The notes under the pieces were generated by a model. The model was not told the origin of the DNA and ran no database searches. It worked only from the letters and a program-made list of their open reading frames with translations. From positions 28,793 to 92,792 of the forward strand of contig WIXG01000315.1 in the NCBI GenBank assembly GCA_009869945.1: a stretch of 64,000 bases of DNA, in the 5' to 3' direction. How positions within the stretch are numbered: position 1 is the first letter of the stretch; each line of letters starts with the position of its first letter. The translations under genes were made by a program, and so were the position numbers. Below, piece by piece: positions 50,901 to 62,900 of the stretch. The DNA comes from Mesaphorura yosii (lineage: Eukaryota; Arthropoda; Collembola; Poduromorpha; Tullbergiidae).

Positions 50901-53900
50901 CTGTGGTCGATTGGTGTTGCTCGGGCAGTTCCTCCGTTGTGAGCACTTGCTCCGATTCTGCAGACTGCGACAGTTGGACATTGAGCGATTCAAACGTATT
51001 GATGCCCGGCGTCGCATTTGTCTGAATCATGGAGAGTTTCATGTCTGTGCCCACCTCTTTTTCGGCCACCTGGACTTGCGCGGTTTCAGTGGCGTCCTGC
51101 AAGTTGAATGACTCTTCTGCCGTTCTTTTGTCCAAGGGAAGCTGAAATTCTGTGGAGGTTTCGGAGTCTAGTGGTACCACATCCATTCGAGATGGCGCTT
51201 CAACAGCTTCAAGCGAAAACTCAGCCTGCTTCGAATCGGTGGCTGCTGCCGTGTACACGCCTTCACTCTCATGTGCAATCGTTTCGGTCACGGTACCCGG
51301 CTTTAGTTCCAGAGTGTCAACGCGGGCTTTCGCTTCTGGTCGTGCTTCAGCTTCGCAATCTTTTTCACGTTCATTCGCAATTACGACAGTGGAGTGAACT
51401 TCTGTCTTCGGAAAGATGTTCACATCTGCGGAAGTGGTTTCCAAAACGGGCTTGGTAAATTCGGATTCTTTCTCAAATACATTCTTCAATTCCAGAGACA
51501 CGCATTCCAAATTGTCTGTTCCGCCTTCTGCAGCGTTAACGACTGGACTTTCGAATGGGCTCAAGTTTTGTCCAAGTGAATCCTCTATGGTACTTGTTTC
51601 GATCTGCACACTAGATTCAGTGTTGACTTTTGCAGTGGCTTTAACTCCAGACCGCTTTGCTCCTTCCTCATACAATCCTTCGCTTTCAGTGACGAGATTC
51701 GTAGTGGTGGTCAGTGCATTTTGCTGCACAAAAGATTTATTGGCGGCTTCCGTTGGGACAAACAATTCCGGATGGTACTTGTCGGGCTTATCGGCGGTGA
51801 TGGTCTCTTCCACAGTGATCGGAATTGCAGTGTTGAGTTGAACTTTAGCATGGTGCTTTTCTTCTTCCTTCAGAAGCTGCTCAGCGTCACTGGCCAGCAC
51901 CTGACTGACTTGAACTCCTTGCACTGAGCCATAAGAAGAAACTTCTGCTTTCGTCAGACTTGGCCTCCTGTCGGGTTTCAGTACAGCCTCTGCCTCGTTA
52001 ATATTTGTGAGAAGCACGTCTGTTCCAATTGCTGGCATGATTTCCAACCAGGCGGTGGATGCTGCTGCTTGCTCGACGGGGCCGAACGCAGTATTCGACT
52101 CGGGCTGTTCAACCATCACGCTTCTCTTCTCGTTTTCATACGCTTGTGTGGCCTTTGTTGTTGCTGGCTTGCTGTCGACTAATTCTGCTTCGAATTGACC
52201 ATGTTGAACTTGCGAGATATTCAGTGGCAAATGAGTTGCGCCGAGTAACTCCGTCGCGGTTTCCTGCTCCTTTGGTTTTGGCTGTTCTAGAATGGATTCC
52301 TTCTCGTGTTGCAGGGTCGTTTGAACAACGACCGACGTGTGATCAGCCGGTAGCAGTGCCTTTGCCTGTTCTTTTGGAATTGAGCCACCAAAATGCACTG
52401 CAACATCTGTAGACGAAGGAGCACACGCGTATTCAGGTAGTGCAATTGGAGCCATTCGAGTTCCTCGCTGAACCTCCTCAAGCTCACTCACGGTGTCTTG
52501 AGTGATCGTAATACTTTCAGTTCTTGGTCTGTTTTGGATTGTGCCTAGACGTGGGTGAAGATACAGAAAATGGACAACACATCAACATACAGAAACGTAA
52601 ACGCCACAAGAACAAGAACAAATGTGTACTGTACAAGTGCCCGAATGTTTTTGGAAGACAGTATGCAGCGTGTGCTTTCTCCCTTACATGATCTTTGGAA
52701 TACTTTTCCTTACCATCTCCAATTGCCATTAGTTTAATTGATTGATTGTACAAGTGAAAGTGATTTACATATGTACAGCATGCATTTGAGAGACAAATAA
52801 ATTAATTCAGCTCTTACCTTGCAGGACTTCCACCTTTCCAAACGTTCGTTTCTCTTCGCCTACTTGCACTGCAGCGGTTTGTGCAGTGAACGTATTGATG
52901 TCTTCGACCGTCAGGAGAGCCATTACTTCCTCCACCGCGACAACTTGCACTAGTTTCGCGAATGCTTTCAGACCGACCTGCGTCACGGATGATCTTCGCC
53001 TCCATGAGCCAATAGACTCTTCAGTAACAACTTCTTGAATGATTACAGAGTGGCCAGATCTCTCCACAAGGTGGATCATGGCTTGATCAACCTGCAATTT
53101 TAATTATGTTGGATAAAAGACAGGCAAGGCAGCAGAGCATCAAGTCTTTCACACTTCGTGGTCTCACCTTCGGAAGAATCTTAAACTTTTCTCCTACTTG
53201 TTGCAGAGCAAGAATTTCCTGCACTGTAATCCCACTTCTCACCAAATAGCCAACAGTAGCTATTTCCCTGAGCGGCTCAACTAGTGCCGGTACGGGTTCG
53301 AGCGTCTCCATCAATAAATCAACCAGTTGTTCAACCGAAGATTGTGAAATTTCGGGCGTAATAATTTCCTCCAGGGCGGGTTGGTCTTTAGGCGCCTTCT
53401 GCTTCTTCTTGTGAGGGAATGGCTTTGGCTTTTCAAGTTCAACTCCGCCTTCCGGAATGTCAGCGGGCTTGAATGGCAGCTTTCCCTTTGAATCTTCTTC
53501 GACTGGAACTTCGGGTTTTGGTTTGGATATCGGCTTCAGATGAACTTTCTCCTCTTCAGGAACTTCCTGAGGGATTTTGCCTTTTCCAAGCTTCAACTTT
53601 CTCTCCTCAGGCGCTTCCTCCTTCGTCAGTTTCTCTTTCGGTTTCAGTTCTAAATGCCGTGTATCCTGAACATCCGTTGTCTCTGTCGGTTTCATCTCCA
53701 CCGGTTTACTTATTTCCATCTTTTCCTTTTCCTCCCACTCGGGCTTCTCGTACACTTCCAGTTCAACTGGCTCTGACAAGATTTCTTTCGTCTCAATGGG
53801 CTTGAATGGCTTCAGTCTCTTCTGTTTTTTCACTTTCTTCTCTTCTTCTTCGACTGGTTCCAGTGGAACAGGAACGAACCAAGTGAGTTCGCCTTCTTGA

Positions 53901-56900
53901 GTTGCTCGTTCAATTTGCCTGTCAACCTTCTTCAAGGGAACGACCTCCATTTGGGATGGCGCCACTGCAACTTGTTTCGCCCTCGGAGCTTTCAAAGAGA
54001 CTTGCTCCATTTCCGCCTCGACGATTTCTTTTGGCTTAATTTCAGACGGCTTCAGTTGAACGTCCTCTGCGTGTTCCGGCAATTTGGACTCGGCAGCCGG
54101 TGTGACCTCCTCGGTGGGCCCTTCTTGCTCAGCACCTGCCCTCTTCTTTGTTTTCTTTCCTCTCCTCCAGGGAAGTTTCCCTTCAGGCCCTTCTAATTCG
54201 TAATCGCCGGGCGGGCGTTCATCGGGCTTGAATTTGAGTTTGTCATCTGGTGTTTCTTCTTCCTTCGGACCGCCTGGCTTCTTGAACGGTTTCAAGACGA
54301 CTTTCTCTTCCGGTTCGGGCTTCTCAGGAATTTTCCCTTTGCCAAGTTTCAATTCCGGTTTCTCCTCTTCGATTTCAGCCTTTCCTCTTATCTTTGCTAC
54401 AGTGGAGTCCGACTGTTCAGCCTCGGTTGTACCCGTTTCCGTTGGCTTTTCCTCTGGAGTCGGCTTTGGTTTAGGTCTTCGTTTTCGAGCGCCTTTCTCT
54501 GGAGTTTCTAATTCCACACCGCCTTCACCGGTATCCGGTGCATCGAATTTGATTGGTTTTCTTTTACCAGAGTCGCCGTCAGTCTCAGGTTTCGGCTTTG
54601 TGACTGGCTTTAATTTAATCTTTTCTTCTTCGGGTGTTTCTTGAGGTATCTTTCCTTTGCCAAGTTTCAGCCCACCACCTTCTCCCGGTTTCGTCGCGGT
54701 GGGTTTCGTCTTCGGCTTGATTTCAACATGCCTTTCCTGTTGAGTTTCAATGACTTGTGTAAGCTTTTCGGGAATTTCTGGAGTTTCAACTTCCTTTTCC
54801 CTCTTGTCCCATTCTGGCTTCTCATAAACGTCCAATTCGGTTGGTTCAGAAAAAATTTCTTTAGTTTCAATTGGCTTGAACCCTCTCAACTTCTTCTCCT
54901 TCTTGATTTTCTTCGGAGCTTCTTCTTCTGGCGGCAAAGGAGTGGGGACCAGCCAAGTTAATTCACCTTCCTGTAACGCTCGTTCAAGGTGTCGTTCGGC
55001 TTTCTTTAAGGTGACGACTTCTTGCTGTGGTGCTTCCACCCTTTCTTTTGCTTTCGGGGTTTTGAGAGGCACAGCTTCCATTTGAACTTCCACAATTTCA
55101 ATGGGTTTGATTTCAGATGACTTCAACTTTACGTCTTCAACACGCTCGGGAAGCCTAGACTCTGGCTTGACTTCCTTCGCCGGGGCTTCTTGGACCGCCT
55201 CAGCCTTCTTTTTAATTTTCTTTCCTCTTCTCCAGGGCATTTTTCCTTCTGGCTCCTCCAGTTCATAATCTCCTGGCGGCCTCTCCGATGGAGTGAATTT
55301 AAGCTTGTCGCCCGACTTCTCTTCTTCCTCAGGTTGTTTCGGCTTCTCAAACGGCTTGAGTACAACTGGCTCTTCTATTTCTTCTTCCGTAGGCAGTTTT
55401 CCCTTGCCAAGCTTGAGACCAGGCTTTTCTTCGTCTTTCTCAGGTTTAGTTCGCAGCTTTCCAACTGTGCTAACGGGTTGCTCAACCTCAGCTTCAACAA
55501 CCTCAGCAGGTTGCTCCTCGGGCGTCGGCTCTGGCTTGGGTTTCTTCTTTCGCAGACCTTTCTCCGGCTTCTCCAATTCAACGCCTCCTTCACCGATATC
55601 CGTATCTTCGAACTTGATCGGTTTCGTCTTGTCTCCGATGTCCTCTACTTCAGGTTTCGTCTTTGGAATCGGTTTGAGCTTGATCTTTTCTTCCTGAGGT
55701 TTTTCTTCTGGCAGTTTTCCTTTGCCCATCTTGAGCGGGGTTCCTTCGCCTGGCTCAGCGACCCCCGGTTTTGGTCTCGGTTTCACCTTCGAGAACTCCT
55801 CCGTCTTGGTCGGAGTTTTCTCTCGACTTGATCCACTGGAATCTTGTCGGTCAGTTGATTTACGCCTCTCATGCCATTCGGGTTTCTCATACTTCTCAAG
55901 AACGGCCTCTTCAAAAACAATTTCTTTCAACTCCAGGGGCTCGAAACCAGATAAGATCATTTCTTTTCTCGGCTTCTTTTTCTTTTTCGGTTCAGGAAGG
56001 AGAGGCGTTGCAGTGAAAGTGAACAACTCTCCCTCCTGTGTTACTTTTTCTTTATACATCTCGCGTTTTTTCAATTCCACGGTCTCCATTGTTTCATGAG
56101 TTTCAGCCTTCTGCATTGGTTGAGCCGCCGGCCTGAGTTGAACTTGTTCAATCTGTGGGGCCTCCTGCTTAACAACTTCAGTCTTTTCAGGTTTCTTCAA
56201 GCTGACTTTCTTGTATGCCTGCATGGCTTTCACCGATTCGGGTAATGATTCCTGCTTTTCTATTCGTTTGATTTTGACCTTCTTCACCCTTTCGCCGGTT
56301 GGAAGTAGCGAGGGTTCGGGAATTACGAATGTTGTTGACTCCGGCAGCTGATTTATATCTGTAGACACATCAGGTAGACTTACGATTGGTTGCTCCTCAG
56401 GAATATCAGGCGACTCCGGAGCAGTTTCTTCAATCTTTGGAGCCCAGCGAACCCTCTTCGGTCGCTCCGGTTTTTGTTCTACTGGCGCTTCAGCTTCTGT
56501 CGGCTGCTCTTCTCCCTCCTCAGGCTTTTCTGACTTTGGCAGTTTCACTTTCTTCTTTTTCAGCACGCCCTTCTTCTCCTCCTCCACCTCCTTCTCTACC
56601 ACCTCTTCTTCCTTCTGCTTTTTCCTGATGATTCTCCTTTTCTTCTTGACTTCTTCTGGTGTAACTGCTGGGTACTGTTCCATTTCCTGCACCTCTTCCA
56701 CGACTTCAGTTGCGACCTGCTCTTCAGCTACCTCCACCTGCTTCACTTCTTTGTCTTCTAGCTCTTCCTTTTCGCTCCATCTAGAAATGCGCTTCTTTTT
56801 CTTAACTTCTTCCATTGGCTCCGGCGTAATTGAGGGCTGCATCTCAGCTTCCTGCACGACCTCAACTATTTCAGTTACGCCTTCTTCCTTTGGTGCTTCC

Positions 56901-59900
56901 TCATCAGCTGGTTTCTCGATTTCCTTCTGTCCCCATCGTGTAACTCGCTTCTTCTTCTTGACCTCCTCCAGAGATTTCGGAACCATTGCTGGGTATTGCG
57001 TTTCTTGAACTACTTCAACGATTTCCAATGGCTGCTCTTCTTTGACAACCTCTTTCTCTTCAATTATTTTTTTCACAACTTCTTCAGTATCTTTCTGGTC
57101 CCATCTTGAGCCGCGCTTCTTCTTCTTGACTTCTTCATATGGCTGTGGAACGATAGCTGGATATCGTGTTTCCTGTGTAACTTCAACAAGCACGGTCACT
57201 TCTTCCTTCTTTTCCGCAGATTGGGGTATGAGGGCTGGTTGTGGAACCTCTTTGACAGCTTCTACTGCTTCAGGTTTCGGCTTCCCCTTAATTGATATTT
57301 CACGCTTTTTCTTTTCCTCCTCCAGGTCTTCTTCCTCAATTTCTTTTGCCTCTTTCTGGCCCCATCGTGTAACTCGTTTCTTCTTTAACTTCTTCTCGTC
57401 TTTCAATCCTTGATCCGGCTAATTACAATTTCGTGACACATTAGTAAATTGATTGATTAAGATTACCTAACATCGAATTGCTCTGATTCAATTACCTGCT
57501 TTGGTTGTTCCTCGACAGGCTTCACCTCCTCGACCTCGACTTTCTCCTTCTCTGCAGTTTCGACCGGTTCTTCGGTCTTTGCGGCTAGCAAGGCTGTATC
57601 TTCAACTTCTGTGGTTTGCTGCTGCCAACGAGTCGGGCGTTTCTTCTTCGACTTATCCGGGACCTATTTAAAATTTAATTGATTAAAGGTCATTTTTTCT
57701 GCACATGGGATTGGAGGTTAATTAGACAAGATTCACACCTTCCCCTCAACCTCTTCGACGATTTCGCTAATTTTCACCTTCTGCCCGTCCTCCACATCCT
57801 CCTTGTAACCCCATGGAATCTCTTTCGGCTTTTCGTCGAATGACACTCGTCGAGTGTCTTTCTTAGGCTAATTGCAACGAAAAGGCAGCGTAGAAGGATC
57901 GACATGAACGGAAGACGGTTGAAGTATTGCACAAACTTACCTTTACTATCTCCTCTTCCTCAGTAACTTCTGTGATTTCCACTGACGAAGACGCTTCATC
58001 CCTTTCTGTGGGCTTAGTTGGTTTCTTCTTCCGAAGAATCTTCAGAATGCCTTTTGACTTTTCGATTTCCGCGTCCTCTTCGCTGTCAATTAGAAATTAA
58101 ATAGTATTGAACAAGAGCATGATTTCTCGTGCGTCGTATTAGAGAATGTCTGATGTGAAGTGCTTACGCTTCATCTTTGCGCAGTCTGTCCTCCGGTTTA
58201 ACCTCTACAAAGATTCACAAATGTGAAATAAGTAGTCATGAATTCACGATGACGTAGTTAGTTTTTCTGATGAAACTTCAAGTAAATGTCTTAACTTAGT
58301 TTCAAGGAATCTTACCGATAATTTGGATCCAACATTTTGATTTGACTGTTCCGACTTCATTAGTGAGCTTGCAAGTGTACTTTCCATGCTGTTCCGGACG
58401 GATGCGCCGAATTACCAGCGTACTCTCAGCTTCCGTCGTTTCAATATCAATCGAGTCGGAGCGTTGAATCATTTTATTATTCAGGAACCATTTCACCTCG
58501 GGGCGAGGTTTTCCGACGTATGTCACTTTTAACCGGACAGTTGTGAGCTCTTCAACTCTTTGATCAATCAGCTCATTTGTGAAAGCTGGAGTAACTTTCT
58601 CCACTAATGAATGTAAAATGATGCAGTCAGTGAATTACATGATCAGAACCGAAAGAGTTAGATTCAAACTTGAATTTATTAACCACACACATGCAAAGAA
58701 AATCGCACACAATACAAAAATACAACGAATACAGTAAGTATGATGTTAGTGGTCCTGCGACGGGTTGCTCGTGAATTCATTAAAAAACTCCAACATTTCC
58801 TGTTCTGATGGGATGGGAAAATGAAAAGCTCGCTGCTGCTGTGAAGAAGTCGGTGGTGATATAGAAACGGAGCTTGCGTAGCTTTTCAGGCTCCCTTGAT
58901 CATCACTGGCATTGCTGCTGCAACTGGTAACTTCCAAAATGGGACTCAGACGATGGTAAGTAAAGTCAATTACTTCATCGTCATCGTCACTATCATCGTA
59001 CAAGACAAACTCCAGGTTGTTGTTAGTAAGATCACTATAATTAGGATAAACACTCAAGGGAAATGACTCAAACTCGTAAATGTCAGGCTCATTATCTGGC
59101 TCAAACACGGAGTCAGGATCTTCGTCAGGAGTTAGCGTAGCGGTGGTCTCATGCTCGGAGTCGAGGGAATCAACGCTTAATGTGGGCAAAAATTCCGCAT
59201 AGGTACCTGGTGCTTTCTCTCCCCATTCTGGCTTCGGCTTCTCCTCAACTGACCTCGGTCCTGTGAAACCATAAATGCAAATTAGTTCATTTGTTCGACC
59301 GTGCTGGCATCTGTTTAAAGAGACATGTGACAATAATGGACTGTGGACGCGAACATTTAACAATTAAGGGAAGATTGAAACGAAACAAAACGAAACGCAA
59401 CATTTAAACATGTAAACGAATCTGCAAAGAGAGAAGATTCCTGCGTGCGTTCTGCGTTTAAAAATAAATCGCGATATTGAATTTGAATTAGCATTGCTAA
59501 AATAAAAATGTAAATAAATCTTGTAAATTCGGAATGAAATTGCTGACCATCAATCACGGTAACATTTGTTAATGTTGTATCGACTCCGTATTTATTCCTG
59601 GCTTCAACCATGTACTCGCCGTGGTGATCTGGAAATACTTCTGTGATGACGAGTTGACTCTTCAAGGTTTCTCCTTCATCGATGGTCAGGATCTGAAGGT
59701 CTTCGGATTCAACAATTTCTTCCGATTCTTTGTACCAGTACAATCTTGGCCTGGGATGTCCCTGAACACGAATCTCAAGCCTAACAATAGATTATTCGAA
59801 TTATCCACCGTGTCGAGTGCTGATCGTGCTGAACATTCAAGACTTACGTTGCAGGTCTCAAGCCTACAGGGAACTGCATGTGCTGAGGCAGGCGTTGGCT

Positions 59901-62900
59901 AAATTGTGGCGCTTCTCCGAGATCCAAGTCCTCGCCTTCGCTAAGCAAGTCCTCAATTGACGAATCTTGAACGGAAGGAAGTGTTGCTATTTCGGAGTCA
60001 GGAATGTATTCATATGACTCGACGCCAACGTTGGTCTCAGTTGAGGTCCGACCGGCCTTATTGGTTGCGACGCACTTGTAGAAACCTTCATCTTCCGGAA
60101 AGACTTCATTAATTTTGAGCTCACAAACTCCATCTTCGGTCTGTGTCATTGTCACATCACGATTGGGCTGGATAGGTTGATTGTTATGCAGCCAGTGCAC
60201 TCGCGGTGGAGGAGTTGCAATGACTTGGCACACGAGCCGAGCCTCTTCTCCGTCCATCACAAAAATGGGAACCAATTTCTTGACGAAAACGGGAGGAACT
60301 AGCTCCTCTGTGAATGCTTCGGGAATTACTTTGAAACTGGCCGTCGAAGTGATTGAACCAACCACGTTTTCCGCTCGGACTGTGTACTCGCCTTCATGTG
60401 AGAAGTCCACTTTGGGAATCATAACAGCCGAACGATTGTCTGTAAGCGATTGCACAAGTGTAGTCTGGACAGGTGCATCATTATGAAACCACTGGAAGGA
60501 GGCCGCTGGAAAGGATTCCACGAGGACTTCCAGAATGCCAACTTCCTCAAGTGGAATTGTCTGTGGTCTGAGAGGTTTAATGAATCTAGGCGGCTTTGCT
60601 TCAGCCATGCGCTTTTTGGGCTCTGTAAATCATAATACGTATGAAGTCAACGTTGAACAACAAAACACAGTGAAATAAGCGAATGATTCTTACCAATGAC
60701 TCGAACTGAGCCAGACGTGCGTGCTTCTCCGCCTTCGTTGGTCACTCGAACTTCGTACTTTCCAGCGTCCTTTTTGTCCACATTCGGAATGACAAGGGTT
60801 GTCACGAATTCCTCTTCCACAATTTCCACTTTTTCACGCGGTAGTAAGATTTGTCCATTATAAAACCACTTTACATCGGGTTTTGGTTTGCCTGAATACT
60901 TAACTTGAAGATCGAGAGGAGTGCTGATATCAGCGACCACAGCTGGCAATGGCAGAATGATCTTGGGAGCTTCAATAACTCTCGCAGTTTGGAGGATTGG
61001 TGCCTCAACTGTTACACCATGTGACGCGTTTTTAATTTGCCTACTTAAATCTGGATTTAAGAACTTACCGATGACGATATTAGTCCTTGACACCGCTCTG
61101 CCAAAGTCATTTGTTGCTTCGCAGCGGATGATGGTCTCTTCATCCACGGATGTCACTGAGAATATCTGGAGCTGAGCTACACCAGTAGCAGAATCATAGG
61201 TTGGTTTGAAGCGAGCGGATGGTGTCACCTGCTCCTCACCATGGTACCATGTAACCGTTGGCACTGGTTTTCCTTTCACGGTACATGTAAGAGTTGCCTG
61301 ATCGCTTATAATTTGCTGAGGTTTCAATGGCAATTCAAAGTGTGGAGCTTCTCCTTCAAGAATTGATTCCTTTCCTGTTGGCACAAATGAATTCATTGTT
61401 TGAGCACTATCTCAGATATTTAGAGATCCCCGCAACCAATCCGAAAAATTCTTTCAATTCTTAGAGTTATGCTATGTATGAAGCGAAACGCAAAAGCATA
61501 GTTTATTGCGAAAACTGCGTGCTAATTTCAAGCTCAGTGTTAGTAATTGCAAGACTTCAAACCTCGTCCTAGCTAATTGGTGTAATACACCTCGCACGGC
61601 ACTCCCACAAGAATTACCGATCACGACGAGATTTGTGGTCGTTTTCGCTGATCCGGCGGTGTTCTTTGCAAAGCAACTAAACCTTCCTTCGTCCAGCTCC
61701 ACTGTCTCATATATCTCAAGCGTTATTGTATTGTCCTCACGATGAATGCGGAATTTCTCTGAAGATTTAATAGGTTCCTCGTTCTTAAACCACGTAATTT
61801 CTGGTTCAGGACTTCCTTCAACTTCAACAACGAACTTTGTGACATCGCCAAGTTGGGCGACTTGGGGCTTCAGCAGCAGTGTAAATTTTGGCGGAATTAA
61901 CTTCTTCTTTTTAACTCTTTTCAACTTTTCAAGTTCTGGCTGTTTTAGCTCAATTGTAGCGATGGACAACTTCTTGATCGGGGCAGGTACCTCTCCTGTG
62001 GGAGATTCAGGCAATTCTTCAATGTCCACATGCGCTTCGGAATATGCCTTGGGGAGAAATTCCGCCTCCGAAATTACACGCTCCTCTTGCTGAACACAAA
62101 TCTCTGTTTTATATTCCACGGTTTCTTCTGTCACGTAAGTTGGCGCTGACTTCAGCTTTAACGGAAGTCGGCGGAGAGACTCGTCAGGCTTCTTGATTTC
62201 CGCAGGAGGCTTCGCAGTCTTCTTCAGTCGCATTTGCAACAGAACTTCTTCTTGTCCAGTCGGTCGTATTTCTGGATAAGGCTTACCTTCTTGTACAACG
62301 TCAACCAACTCCAACGAAATTTCTTCCTCTGGACCTGCCTCCAGCGACTCTTGATCTCTTGGCCTTCGCTTCTTCTTCGAAAGAGTCGGTCTCGGTATTT
62401 CAAGTTCAACTCCGCCTTCCGGTATGTCAGCGGGCTTGAATGGCAGCTTTCCCTTTGAATCTTCTTCGACTGGAACTTCGGGTTTGGGTTTGGATATCGG
62501 TTTCAGATGAACTTTCTCCTCTTCAGGAACTTCCTCAGGAACTCTGCCTTTGCCTAGCTTCAAGGGTTCTCCCGGACCAAGATCCACTGGCACTGGTTTC
62601 TCCTTCGGCCTTAACTCCGAAGCGTCCTTTGGTAGCACGTTCTCAACTTCCTCACCCGCCTCTGTCCGTTTTGGTTTCTTAACTAGCTTCACTTTTACGC
62701 CCCAATCCGGCTTCTCATATTTCTCCAGCACTACCTCTTCTGAAACAATTTCCTTCAATTCGAAAGGTTCAAAACCCCTAAGTATATATTGCTTGCGAGG
62801 TTTCCTCGGCCTTGGCGGTTCAGGTGGTCTCGGAACAGCGGTGAAACTAGTTAACTCGCCCGGCTGAATAGCTTCCTGAACAAAGCTTTCATGCTTCTTC

